Below are positions 23,159 to 31,930 of a stretch of DNA of 41,846 bases, piece by piece. Both the position numbers and the translations under genes were made by a program. The notes beneath the pieces are model-generated. The model did not search any database. It saw nothing but the letters and a program-made list of their open reading frames with translations, and was not told where the DNA came from. Numbering within the stretch: the first letter of the stretch is position 1; each line of letters begins with the position of its first letter. The DNA comes from Psychrobacter sp. UBA5136 (GTDB taxonomy: Bacteria; Pseudomonadota; Gammaproteobacteria; Pseudomonadales; Moraxellaceae), in the NCBI RefSeq assembly GCF_002414005.1, contig NZ_DHYG01000064.1, forward strand, positions 1-41,846, in the 5' to 3' direction.

Positions 23159-25228
23159 ATGATCGAATTTAAAGACGTTGCTGTGCGCCGTGATGGCCGT
23201 GAGTTGTTTGCCGGGGCAAGCTTTCAGCTCCATCCGGGCCACAAAGTTGGCTTAACGGGCAATAACGGCACCGGCAAATCAACCTTGTTTGCTTTGTTAT
23301 TGACGCAAATGGGCACGGGTGATACCGAGGTCACGCTTGATAAGGGCGAAGTTAGCATTCCTGATAGCTGGCAGGTGGCGCACATGGCGCAGGAAGTGGG
23401 CGCGAGCACGCAAACGGCGATAGATTATGTATTAAGTGGCGATGAGCAGTGGTATGAGATTAATGCCGCTTTGAGTGATTTAAGTAGCGTCAGTGACGAT
23501 CAGATTGGCGTTTTGCATCAACAGTTCGATGAGATTGATGGCTATCGTACGCCGACCAAAGCCGCGCAAATCATGGCGGGTCTTGGCTTTAAGACCAGTC
23601 AGCATGAGCTGCCTGTAGAAGGGTTTTCGGGCGGCTGGCGGATGCGCTTAAACCTTGCCAAAACCTTGATGAGCCGCGCCGATTTGATGCTACTCGATGA
23701 GCCAACCAACCATCTGGACTTGGATGCCATTCTTTGGCTTGAGACCTGGATTAATGCTTATACCGGTTTAGTGATTGTTATCTCGCATGACCAAGCGTTT
23801 TTGGATGCCACCGTCGGTCATATCTTGCACGTCGAACAACAAAAAATCACCCTTTATACGGGTAATTATCAGCAGTTTATCCGTACCCGTCACGAGCGTA
23901 TGGCGCAGCAGCAGCAAGCGTTTGAGAAGCAACAAGCAACCCGCGCGCATCTGGATGACTTTATTCGTCGTTTTCGTGCCAAGGCCAGTAAAGCCAAACA
24001 GGCACAAAGCCGTATTAAGCAGCTTGAGCGCATGGCAGAGCTGTCGCCGATGATGGCGGACAATCCGTTCTCGTTCCGCTTTTATGAGCCGGCCAATATG
24101 AGCTCACCGCTGATAGAAATGACCAATGCTGACATTGGCTATAACGAGACGCCGCTTTTGTATAACGCCAATGTCCAAGTAACGCCCGATACCCGCCTTG
24201 GTTTATTGGGGATGAATGGCGCGGGTAAATCGACCTTGATTAAAGCCTTGGTCGGCGAACTTGGTATTTTATCAGGCAGTTATCGCGTCTCTGACACTCT
24301 AAAACTTGGCTATTTTAACCAGCACCAAATGGATGCCTTGGACGCAGCAGCGACGCCGATGCAAATGCTGCGCCGCCTAGCAGGTAAAACCTCTGATGCC
24401 GAACTGCGCTCGTTCCTTGGCAGTTTTGACTTTCGCGGCGACCGTATTGATACGCCAAGTGAGTTATTCTCTGGTGGTGAGCGCGCGCGTTTGACACTTG
24501 CTTTGATTGTTTGGCAACGTCCAAACGTGCTGGTTCTCGATGAGCCAACCAACCATTTAGACTTACAAATGCGCCAAGCTTTGACCCTTGCCTTGCAAGG
24601 TTTTAAAGGGGCAGTGGTGCTAGTATCGCATGACCGTGAGCTGATTGCCAACGTCTGCGATGAGCTGTTTTTGGTCCATGACGGGCAAATCGACGAGTTT
24701 GATGGCGACATCAGCGATTATGGTAAATGGCTGGCGGAAAAACGCAAACAAGAAAATGCCTCGGACAAAAATGCCGGAAAGAAAAAGAACAAAAAAGACA
24801 ATAAGAAATCTGTTTCACGTGAAACAGATGCAAGTCTGGTAAACAGTCAAACAACCAAACCATCAACTGGCCAAGCAGACTATCAAGTGAGCGGTAAAGC
24901 GTCAACTGCACCTGTAAATACTAAAGCCGCTCAGCCCTTGCTTAGCAAAGAAGAGCAGCGCAAATTGGCCGCTGAACAGCGCAAACTCACCGCACCGTTA
25001 CGCCGCGAGATTGAATATACAGAAAAGGCTTTGGCTCAAATCGATCAAAAATTGGCCAGTTTAGAGACCAAACTTGCTGATACTGAGCTGTACGAAGAAA
25101 GTCGCAAGGCTGATTTATTGCTGTTGTTAGATAAGCAAACTGCGCTCCAGCAGCAGCATAGCGATAATGAAGAAAAGTTATTGCTCGCGATGACGACCTT
25201 AGAGGAAATGGAAGCAGGTTTTGAGTAG
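23159..25228 (+). CDS. ABC-F family ATPase (YheS/Uup-like)
   Basis: Soluble twin-ATPase of the ABC-F type, likely acting on ribosomes to relieve stalled translation. The 689 residues have two nucleotide domains: Walker A GNNGTGKST (34-42), signature EGFSGGWRMRL and LLDEPTNHLDLD in the first; GMNGAGKST, FSGGERARL and VLDEPTNHLD in the second. A lysine/arginine-rich inter-domain linker (about 240-300, RRFRAKASKAKQAQ) fits the P-site tRNA interaction motif. After domain two comes a lysine-rich low-complexity stretch (about 530-600) and a coiled coil (about 605-685). The start MIEFKDVAVRRDGRELF is YheS-like. A perfect parS lies in the low-complexity stretch and encodes SVSRET. No transmembrane partner is present. 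Confidence 0.92.
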   Translation: MIEFKDVAVRRDGRELFAGASFQLHPGHKVGLTGNNGTGKSTLFALLLTQMGTGDTEVTLDKGEVSIPDSWQVAHMAQEVGASTQTAIDYVLSGDEQWYEINAALSDLSSVSDDQIGVLHQQFDEIDGYRTPTKAAQIMAGLGFKTSQHELPVEGFSGGWRMRLNLAKTLMSRADLMLLDEPTNHLDLDAILWLETWINAYTGLVIVISHDQAFLDATVGHILHVEQQKITLYTGNYQQFIRTRHERMAQQQQAFEKQQATRAHLDDFIRRFRAKASKAKQAQSRIKQLERMAELSPMMADNPFSFRFYEPANMSSPLIEMTNADIGYNETPLLYNANVQVTPDTRLGLLGMNGAGKSTLIKALVGELGILSGSYRVSDTLKLGYFNQHQMDALDAAATPMQMLRRLAGKTSDAELRSFLGSFDFRGDRIDTPSELFSGGERARLTLALIVWQRPNVLVLDEPTNHLDLQMRQALTLALQGFKGAVVLVSHDRELIANVCDELFLVHDGQIDEFDGDISDYGKWLAEKRKQENASDKNAGKKKNKKDNKKSVSRETDASLVNSQTTKPSTGQADYQVSGKASTAPVNTKAAQPLLSKEEQRKLAAEQRKLTAPLRREIEYTEKALAQIDQKLASLETKLADTELYEESRKADLLLLLDKQTALQQQHSDNEEKLLLAMTTLEEMEAGFE
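24811..24826. other. parS: parS ParB-binding site 4 (inside ABC-F gene)
   Basis: TGTTTCACGTGAAACA is a perfect match to the conserved 16-bp parS palindrome. It is in the low-complexity linker codons of the ABC-F gene (codons about 551-556). Confidence 0.92.
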
Positions 25229-25302
25229 AATGCTTTAAAGATTGCTTTAAAACTTCAGCAATTAAGTACTTAACATAGTGAGTATAAAAAACTGGTAGAT
25301 AG

Positions 25303-25335
25303 AAAAAAAGGGAGAGCGTGAGCTCTCCCTTTTTT
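25303..25335. terminator. Bidirectional terminator, ABC-F / RlpA-like
   Basis: GGGAGAGC and GCTCTCCC form a perfect 8-bp stem with a 4-base loop, flanked by A and T tracts on both sides, between two convergent genes. Confidence 0.92.
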
Positions 25336-25341
25336 ATGCCA

Positions 25342-25704
25342 TTATTCCATACGGTATTTACCATCGCCATAAGACAGTATTTTCATCGTGGTCGTACAAA
25401 GCTGACAGTTTATTTGACCAGCAGCGGCTTTCGATAAATCCAGAATACGACCTTTAATATAAGGTCCTCTATCGGTAATTTTTACGATTACGCTCTGCTT
25501 TGTCTTTTTGTTGGTCACTTTTACCTTCGTCCCAAACGGCAACGTTTTATGCGCGGCGGTGAGGGAATTCATATTGAAGATACTGCCACTTGCGGTACGT
25601 TTGCCGTGAAACTTACTGCCATAGTAACTGGTGTTGCCGGCAAAAACAGTGGTACTTAACAGTAGCGATAAAGTGATGACTAAAGACTTGATTAAATAAG
25701 ACAT
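25342..25704 (-). CDS. RlpA-like double-psi beta-barrel protein
   Basis: A 120-residue exported protein. The signal peptide is about 1-22 (cleavage at VFA|GNTS). The rest is one double-psi barrel: SYYGSKFHGKRTASG, NSLTAAHKTLPFGTKVKV and VKITDRGPYIKGRILDLS. The histidine in AAH and aspartate in TDRGPY correspond to residues needed for RlpA lytic transglycosylase activity on denuded glycan. No SPOR domain is present, unlike full RlpA, so septal targeting is doubtful. A CxxC (CQLC) near the C-terminus is an extra. AGG lies seven or so bases before the ATG. Periplasmic cell-wall role inferred. Confidence 0.85.
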   Translation of the reverse strand: MSYLIKSLVITLSLLLSTTVFAGNTSYYGSKFHGKRTASGSIFNMNSLTAAHKTLPFGTKVKVTNKKTKQSVIVKITDRGPYIKGRILDLSKAAAGQINCQLCTTTMKILSYGDGKYRME

Positions 25705-26203
25705 TTAATACCTATTTGCTATTGATGAGATAGACAGATACTCTTGCCTATGTTATCCATACTCCCTGCGAGTACAAATAATAAAGGCATTTTACAAGAA
25801 AGAGCTTGTTATACTCTTACTGCTATGTAAAAGAACTACCAAGGTCAAAGGGGCGCTTTTACGCCTACAACTCTATAAATTTCCCTTGCTCACTCATCTT
25901 AACTTCTCTTTAATTTTCTTAACAATATCTCCATTATTACTTATAAATATAGCCTTTATACTTAAGCTATCTAGCTTTCAAGGTATGTATCTTAAGGTTT
26001 ATATGAGGTATTTATAGGCTATGTCATGACTGGTAATATTTAACTAACGGTTTAGGTTTCTATTATTGTTATGATGATAAGTAGCTGACAATAATAATGA
26101 TAACGACAATCTGTTCGGTCGTCGTCAAACAAAATTTTCCACCATCTCGTTTACATTGGCATACCAGTCTTATTCACATGGTTTTATATTGAGGAACAAC
26201 AAC
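25705..26203. other. Divergent RlpA-like / cbpA intergenic region
   Basis: About 500 AT-rich bases between divergent starts, presumably with promoters for both genes. I see no sigma-32 match as good as the dnaJ one, no RNA gene and no credible small frame. Confidence 0.45.
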
Positions 26204-27220
26204 ATGGCAGAGAAAAACTACTATGACATTTTGGGCGTTACAAAAGACGCCACCGATGCTGAGATTAAAAAGAAATATCGTAAGCTTGTGCGCCAATATC
26301 ACCCTGACGTCAGCGATGATCCTAATGCCGATAGTAAAATCGCGGAGATTAACAACGCTTATGAGACCCTTAGAGACAAGGACAAGCGCGCAGAATACGA
26401 TGCCATGCTAAACAATCCTTTTGCCGGTCAAGGCGGCGCTGGTGGTTTCGGCGGTTTTGGTGGGCAATCAGCGGGCGGCCAAGGCGGTTTTCGCTGGGAA
26501 GATATCAAAGATCAGTTTGGTGAGGGTGAAGCATTTGGTGGTGGCGGCTTTCGCTTCGATGATATTTTTTCAGCCTTTGGTCGCGGCGCGCGTGGTCAAA
26601 CTGGAGGCCGCTCACAAAGCAGCGGCTTTGATCAGTTCGGCGGCGGTTTTGGCGCGCAAAATGACCAAGGTCAAGACCAACATGCGGAGATTACCGTGGA
26701 TTTGGCCTCGGTCTATAGCGGCGATGACTACAGTATTAAGTTAAATGTGCCCGTTCGTCAGCCAAATGGCAGTATCGATTATGAAAATAAAACCCTTAAA
26801 ATTAAAATCCCTAAGGGCATCACCGACGGCAAGCAAATTCGCTTAGCTGGGCAGGGTGCGGCTGGTATCGGCGGCGGTAAAAACGGCGATTTATTTTTAA
26901 AGGTTAAAATCAATCATGCTGATAATATCCGTATCGAGGGCGCTGATGTTTATCAAACGGTCAATATAGCGCCTTGGGAGGCGGCACTTGGCGAAAAAAT
27001 TAGCGTGAGTACCCCAGCGGGAACACTTGGTGTGACCATTCCCAAAAATAGTAAATCGGGTAGCAATTTACGCCTAAAAGGTAAGGGTATTCCTGCGAAG
27101 CAAGCGGGCAATTTGTATTTAACTTTAAATATCGTCAATCCTGATGTCAGCAGTGCGGCGGCTACCAAAGCCTACGAGCAGCTCAAAGAAGCCTTTGCTG
27201 ACACCAGTATTAGCCGTTAA
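26204..27220 (+). CDS. cbpA: Curved DNA-binding protein CbpA (DnaJ class B)
   Basis: J-domain co-chaperone that can partner DnaK and, in E. coli, also binds curved DNA in the nucleoid. From ATG 26204 (GAGGAAC upstream) it has 338 residues, beginning MAEKNYYDILGV. The J domain has HPD at 33-35. A very Gly/Phe-rich linker (about 75-170) follows, then C-terminal client-binding domains (ITVDLASVYSGD, KIPKGITDGKQIRLAGQG). No zinc-finger repeats occur, which separates it from DnaJ. cbpM lies downstream, the usual regulatory partner. A 20-bp direct repeat starts at the stop codon. Confidence 0.93.
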   Translation: MAEKNYYDILGVTKDATDAEIKKKYRKLVRQYHPDVSDDPNADSKIAEINNAYETLRDKDKRAEYDAMLNNPFAGQGGAGGFGGFGGQSAGGQGGFRWEDIKDQFGEGEAFGGGGFRFDDIFSAFGRGARGQTGGRSQSSGFDQFGGGFGAQNDQGQDQHAEITVDLASVYSGDDYSIKLNVPVRQPNGSIDYENKTLKIKIPKGITDGKQIRLAGQGAAGIGGGKNGDLFLKVKINHADNIRIEGADVYQTVNIAPWEAALGEKISVSTPAGTLGVTIPKNSKSGSNLRLKGKGIPAKQAGNLYLTLNIVNPDVSSAAATKAYEQLKEAFADTSISR

Positions 27221-27261
27221 CGACTGGTTTAACGATTGCTATTAACGACTGGTTTAACGAT
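27217..27261. repeat. 20-bp direct repeat at the cbpA 3' end
   Basis: TTAACGACTGGTTTAACGAT occurs identically at 27217-27236 and 27242-27261, with 5 bases between (25-bp period). The first copy includes the cbpA stop codon. Each copy also has an internal GTTTAACGA/TTAACGA echo. It looks like a recent slippage duplication. Confidence 0.9.
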
Positions 27262-27361
27262 GGGTGGTATTCATTATTACCTTTGATGAATCATGCATAA
27301 TTGCCCTGTAATAGAGATAAAGACCATACGATAAAATAAAGCGCAAACGAGGATAATCATT

Positions 27362-27685
27362 ATGAAACACTCGCCTGAATTTACCGACATTATCTTGAGC
27401 TTAGATGAGCTCGTATCTGCCTGCGGTCAAGAGCGCCAATGGGTTATCGAGTTGATTGAAGAAAATATCATCGAATATGATGTGCCAGAGCGCGAGCAAT
27501 TTACGGGTTATCAATTGACAACCGTGCGCCGTGCCTCGCGCCTAAGCCGCGACTTTGAAGCCAGTGTACCAGCGATTGGTTTGATACTTGAGCTGTTAGA
27601 TGAGGTTGAGCAGCTGCGTCAATTTAAGCGCCAGTTAGACAGTCAGATGCCCGTCATTGAAGTAGACGTTGAGCATCTAAAATAG
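27362..27685 (+). CDS. cbpM: CbpM, modulator of CbpA
   Basis: Small MerR-like/winged-helix protein that binds the J domain of CbpA and inhibits both its chaperone and DNA-binding activities in E. coli. The 107 residues follow the family layout: acidic N-terminal part (LSLDELVSACGQE), helix-turn-helix-like VIELIEENIIEYD, then RASRLSRDFEASVPAIGLILELLDEVEQLR. It lies 141 bases after cbpA, with GAGGA before the ATG, and is probably co-transcribed. Confidence 0.9.
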   Translation: MKHSPEFTDIILSLDELVSACGQERQWVIELIEENIIEYDVPEREQFTGYQLTTVRRASRLSRDFEASVPAIGLILELLDEVEQLRQFKRQLDSQMPVIEVDVEHLK

Positions 27686-27709
27686 TAAACGTTTAATCAT
27701 TGCAGGTAG

Positions 27710-27735
27710 AAAAAAGGGCCTCCAAAATGAGACCC
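27710..27735 (-). terminator. Terminator of sstT
   Basis: On the minus strand GGGTCTC pairs with GAGGCCC (one wobble) around a 6-base loop and runs into six T, about 45 bases beyond the sstT stop. It may also serve cbpM. Confidence 0.75.
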
Positions 27736-27777
27736 GTGGGGTATTACAAATACTGTTTGCAAATAACGCTTTAAAAA

Positions 27778-28980
27778 TCAACGCGCATATTTTGGGTCAG
27801 CCGCGGCGGTAAATAAGACGTCCGTTGACGAGTTTAAAGCGGTTTCAGCGGAATCTTGGACCACACCAATGATAAAGCCAATCGCCACCACTTGCATAGC
27901 AATGTCGTTTGGAATACTAAATAGACTTGCTGCTAGTGGAATTAACAGCAGTGAACCACCAGCAACACCAGAAGCGCCGCAAGCACTAATGGTTGCAACC
28001 AAACTTAATAACAATGCTGATGCAAACGATACTTCGATACCAAGCGTATGCGCCGCTGCTAGGGTTAAGACGTTAATGGTAATCGCTGCGCCCGCCATAT
28101 TAATAGTTGCACCCAGCGGAATGGTGACTGAATAAGTGTCTTCGTGCAGGCCCAATTTGCGCGCAAGGTTCATATTGACGGGAATATTGGCGGCCGATGA
28201 ACGGGTAAAAAACGCGGTAATCCCTGATTCACGCAGGCAAGTAAACACCAGTGGAAAAGGGTTTTTGCCTGTCTTCACCAAAACAATAATGGGGTTGATC
28301 ACCAGCGCGATAAAGAGCATACAACCGACCAGTACCATTAAGATATGACCGTAACCTGCCAAAGCGGCAAAGCCAGTTTCGGCGACGGTATTGGCAACCA
28401 AGCCTAAAATACCAAACGGTGCGAGGGCGATGACCCATTTGACCACTTGCGAGATGGCATTAGAAAAATCACTGACCACCGCACGTGCGGTATCGCTGGC
28501 TTGACGCAGCGCAAAACCAATAATAATTGCCCACGCTAGAATACCAATGTAATTGGCTTCAGCAATAGCACCGACCGGATTGGCAACCAAATTCATCAGC
28601 AGATTGGTCAAGACTTCTTGCAGGTTGGCGGGCGGCACTTGCTCAATGGCGGCATTAACCAATATCAGCTCTGTTGGAAATAAAAAACTTGCGCCAACGG
28701 CGGTCAATGCTGCCAAAAAGGTGCCAAACATATACATAATCAGCACCGGTTTGACGTAAACCTCATTACCACTGCGATGTTGGCTAATCGCTGCCATCAC
28801 CAAAATAAAGACCAAAATTGGCGCGACCGCTTTTAAGGCACCGACAAATAACGTCCCTAATAGGCCGAGCGCAATACCGATACTTGGTGCCAGCCAGCCA
28901 ATCAATACCCCCAATATTAAACCGATAATAATAAGCGGCACCAGCCCTATACGCTGGTACATCGCAATCAATGAACGCAT
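27778..28980 (-). CDS. sstT: Serine/threonine:sodium symporter SstT
   Basis: Inner-membrane Na+-coupled importer of serine and threonine, DAACS (dicarboxylate/amino acid:cation symporter) family. The 400 residues are highly hydrophobic with about eight to ten segments and two re-entrant regions. Diagnostic: ITAFFTRSSAANIPVNM (serine-rich HP1 loop), LGATINMAGAAITI and VLTLAAAHTLGI (TM7/8), and the end VQDSAETALNSSTDVLFTAA. The length equals the usual SstT size (about 400-414). GAGGGTGT lies before the ATG. No operon partner. Confidence 0.94.
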   Translation of the reverse strand: MRSLIAMYQRIGLVPLIIIGLILGVLIGWLAPSIGIALGLLGTLFVGALKAVAPILVFILVMAAISQHRSGNEVYVKPVLIMYMFGTFLAALTAVGASFLFPTELILVNAAIEQVPPANLQEVLTNLLMNLVANPVGAIAEANYIGILAWAIIIGFALRQASDTARAVVSDFSNAISQVVKWVIALAPFGILGLVANTVAETGFAALAGYGHILMVLVGCMLFIALVINPIIVLVKTGKNPFPLVFTCLRESGITAFFTRSSAANIPVNMNLARKLGLHEDTYSVTIPLGATINMAGAAITINVLTLAAAHTLGIEVSFASALLLSLVATISACGASGVAGGSLLLIPLAASLFSIPNDIAMQVVAIGFIIGVVQDSAETALNSSTDVLFTAAADPKYAR

Positions 28981-29176
28981 CTATACACCCTCGACTTAGT
29001 TAATAAATATGAGATTTATTATAAAACGGATAAGTAATCGAAGGATGGTAGCATTTTTTTGCGATAAACGCCTACCTTTAACCTGTGTCTGCCTAGGCAC
29101 ATAAGGCTAAAGAAAAAACGTGAAATGCAAAAAATGAGTGTATGTTTTAGAACAAAAAATAGAGAGGTTTTAAGGA

Positions 29177-29665
29177 TTAAACCTTAAAATGTGTGAGTTC
29201 ATAGCCCAATTGCTGATACGCTTTATATTTGTGCCGACCTTCTTGCATGCTACTAGGATCGGGTTTTATCAGCTCAAGCACCCGAGTTGGCTGGGCATTA
29301 CTGGTCGCTGCCATAAAAGTATTGACTGGATGGATAGTGGTATTTAGAACAATACCCTTAAAATCTGCTGGCATATAGCTACTAAGTAAAACAGGGGCTA
29401 ACGCTTGATTGTTGATAGGATGAATAGGCGTATTCTCAGTATCGTCAGCAATACTAGAACCCATAAGCCGTTGATGCGGTATAAAGCTTGCCGCATCAAA
29501 TGTCCATAGTGCCTCATCAAGCGTCGATAGTAATTCATCATCACTTTCGATAAGAATCAATAACGACTGAGAGCTTTTATTGAGCGCCGTTTGGGTCAAC
29601 TGACAAATAAAGCCCAAGAAATCTTGGGCTTTATTCTCACTTAAAATATAAAAACTGATGTTCAT
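29177..29665 (-). CDS. holC: DNA polymerase III chi subunit HolC
   Basis: Clamp-loader accessory subunit that links polymerase III to single-strand binding protein. The 162 residues (E. coli about 147) have the family pattern: FYILSENKAQDFLGFICQL, LLILIESDDELLSTLDEALWTFDAASFIPH, and the end FKVLELIKPD-like stretch RVLELIKPDPSSMQEGRHKYKAYQQLGYELTHF. It starts 36 bases after pepA, the classical pepA-holC order. A poorly conserved middle (about 65-90) accounts for the extra length. Confidence 0.88.
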   Translation of the reverse strand: MNISFYILSENKAQDFLGFICQLTQTALNKSSQSLLILIESDDELLSTLDEALWTFDAASFIPHQRLMGSSIADDTENTPIHPINNQALAPVLLSSYMPADFKGIVLNTTIHPVNTFMAATSNAQPTRVLELIKPDPSSMQEGRHKYKAYQQLGYELTHFKV

Positions 29666-29701
29666 AAATTTATTTTCATACGTTGGTCTTTTAGCAAAAA
29701 A

Positions 29702-31348
29702 TTAGGCCATATTTGCACTATTTTTTAGATATTGCATAAATAATGGCACAGGACGACCGGTTGCCGCTTTGTCTTTTCCTGAGTTCCAAGCCGTACCAGC
29801 AATGTCTAAATGCGCCCATGCTTGACCTTCTTCAACAAAGCGCGATAAGAAGCAAGCGGCTGTGATGGCACCGCCACCTTTACCACCGATGTTTTGCATA
29901 TCAGCGATAGGCGAGTCAAGCTGCGTTTGATACTCATCATCTAACGGCATATGCCAGATTAAATCGCCCGATAAGTGACTGGCATTTTCTAATTCAAATA
30001 ACACGTCTTCGTCATTACTAAATACCGCTGAGCGTACATGACCTAGCGCAACCACGCAAGCACCCGTCAAGGTTGCCACATCAATAATGGCTTTTGGATT
30101 ATAGCGCTGTACGTAGCATAAGGTATCGGCCAATACCAAACGACCTTCGGCATCGGTGTTTAAGATTTCTACCGACTTGCCGTTCATGGCTTTAACGATG
30201 TCGCCCGGGCGCGTGGCATCACCTGATGGCATGTTTTCCGCGCAAGCTAGCGCACCAACGACGTTAATCGGTAGACGCGCTTCACATAGAGCTTTCATCG
30301 TGCCAAGTACCGACGCTGAGCCGCCCATATCAAATTTCATCTCATCCATTGCCGCACCTGGCTTGATTGAGATACCGCCTGAATCAAAGGTCACGCCTTT
30401 ACCAACTAAGACGATAGGCGCATCGTCGTTTTTTGGCTGCGCATTGCTGTTTTTGTCAGATTTTTTGTTAGGCAGCTTGGTTGGTAATTTATCCGCCAAG
30501 GCTTTTAGACCGCCCGCAACCTTTGCGCTGCTATTGGCAATTTTGCTAGCATTGGCACTAAAGTTTGACTTACCGCGATACTCCAAAATTACCAATTTAC
30601 CCTCTTTAGCAGAGCCTTGCGCCACCGCTAAGAAGCAGTTCATACCCAGCGCTGACATCTCATCTTCACCAACTACGGTAACTTTTAATAGGTCAGGATA
30701 GGTTTTAGCAAGCGCTTCGGCTTGTTCGGCCATGTAAGCTGGGAAGCAAATATTGCCAGGCTCATTAGCCACATCACGGGTCAAGCTTTGACCGGCAAAC
30801 ACCGCTTGGGCAAATTCTAATGACGCTTGCAAAGACTTATCAGCAAGTAAATAAATATCGGTTAAAACTGGCGTGGTTTGCTCAGATTTGTATTTATCAA
30901 AACGGTAGCTTGCTGCCAGTAAATTCAGCGCAAACTGGCTAAAATGATTTTCTTCTAACGCATCACCTAAGGCAACGGTAATTGAATCGACGCGTTTTTG
31001 CGTGCTCTGATAAATGGTATTGGCGATTTTTTGTAATACGCTGTGGCCAAGCTTATCAAGATTACCAACGCCAACTAATAGCAGCTGAACTGGGTTCTCT
31101 TTCGCGGTCTTTTTATCGCCTGCTAAGGCATAATCTGCCACAGTTTCGCAGGCTTTACCATTAAAATGCGATACCTCAATCAGCTGCTCAATGCGGCTTT
31201 GATAATCGCTCAATGCGGATTTTGCTAAGATATTTTTCTTATCATCGATTAAGACCACAAGGCAGGCCGCGTCTTTACTTTTGGCTTCTTTTTTAAGTAT
31301 TTTTTGCGTATGGGTTTTTGGCAGGGTTTGGGTTAATTTAATATTCAT
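29702..31348 (-). CDS. pepA: Leucyl aminopeptidase PepA
   Basis: Hexameric M17 metallo-aminopeptidase, which in E. coli also binds DNA at cer/xer sites and carAB. The 548 residues exceed the usual 500 because of an insertion at about 261-310, rich in Ser, Ala, Lys and Asn, between LEYRGK and PIVLVGKG. The catalytic core is intact: VGKGVTFDSGGISIKP (Lys317, Asp322), MKFDMGG, and NTDAEGRLVLADTL (397-410). AAGGA precedes the ATG. holC follows. The promoter region is shared with divergent lptF. xerD lies at 35810, so a PepA/Xer link is possible but unsupported here. Confidence 0.94.
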   Translation of the reverse strand: MNIKLTQTLPKTHTQKILKKEAKSKDAACLVVLIDDKKNILAKSALSDYQSRIEQLIEVSHFNGKACETVADYALAGDKKTAKENPVQLLLVGVGNLDKLGHSVLQKIANTIYQSTQKRVDSITVALGDALEENHFSQFALNLLAASYRFDKYKSEQTTPVLTDIYLLADKSLQASLEFAQAVFAGQSLTRDVANEPGNICFPAYMAEQAEALAKTYPDLLKVTVVGEDEMSALGMNCFLAVAQGSAKEGKLVILEYRGKSNFSANASKIANSSAKVAGGLKALADKLPTKLPNKKSDKNSNAQPKNDDAPIVLVGKGVTFDSGGISIKPGAAMDEMKFDMGGSASVLGTMKALCEARLPINVVGALACAENMPSGDATRPGDIVKAMNGKSVEILNTDAEGRLVLADTLCYVQRYNPKAIIDVATLTGACVVALGHVRSAVFSNDEDVLFELENASHLSGDLIWHMPLDDEYQTQLDSPIADMQNIGGKGGGAITAACFLSRFVEEGQAWAHLDIAGTAWNSGKDKAATGRPVPLFMQYLKNSANMA

Positions 31349-31930
31349 ATAGTTATCCTTATTAGAGTTATGAAGGTAATGTTATTTGAAGGGCAGGTTT
31401 TATTACATTGCTGATACCTGTTAAAGCTTGAACTTATTAGCCATCACGGTAGTGTAGCATATTGCGCGGTCAGTGCGCAGCGCGCAAGGCAGTGCTATTA
31501 ACGTAACCATTTTATATTTTTTTTCAAGCGCCTACATTCGTATTTGTATCGGTTAATTTTTGCAGAAGCATCAGTTTAGCAATAAAAGCTAAAAAGGCGC
31601 GGCAACGGATACCAAGCACAAACAAACTTTGCTAAATGATATAAAGCAAAAATATTATGCAAGAAAATGCTTGCTATAAGGCGATTAGATGCGTCACTTT
31701 TTTTATGCTAATTTGATACTTTTCTCACGAGCGCTCGACTCACGGCATTATTAATAAGACAGAAGCATAGTTAGTAAGACAAAAGCATAGTTTGCCAACA
31801 CATTTCACAGCCATTTTTGAGCAAAATATGCTAGGATTAGCGGTTATCTTTATCGCTATTATTTATAACATATTGCCAATAAAACTGCGCTAAATCGTGC
31901 GCATACCAACCTTTTTAAAGAGTGCTTATT
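31349..31930. other. Divergent pepA / lptF intergenic region
   Basis: About 580 bases with promoters for two conserved units. It contains a 7-bp GC-rich inverted repeat (TTGCGCG 31462-31468 / CGCGCAA 31481-31487), the palindrome GAGCGCTC near 31729, and a 20-bp tandem repeat at 31751-31790. No RNA gene recognised. Confidence 0.55.
31751..31790. repeat. 20-bp tandem repeat upstream of lptF
   Basis: Two adjacent 20-bp units (31751-31770 and 31771-31790) differ at two positions and share TAAGACA/AAGCATAG. It is about 140 bases before lptF. Confidence 0.85.
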
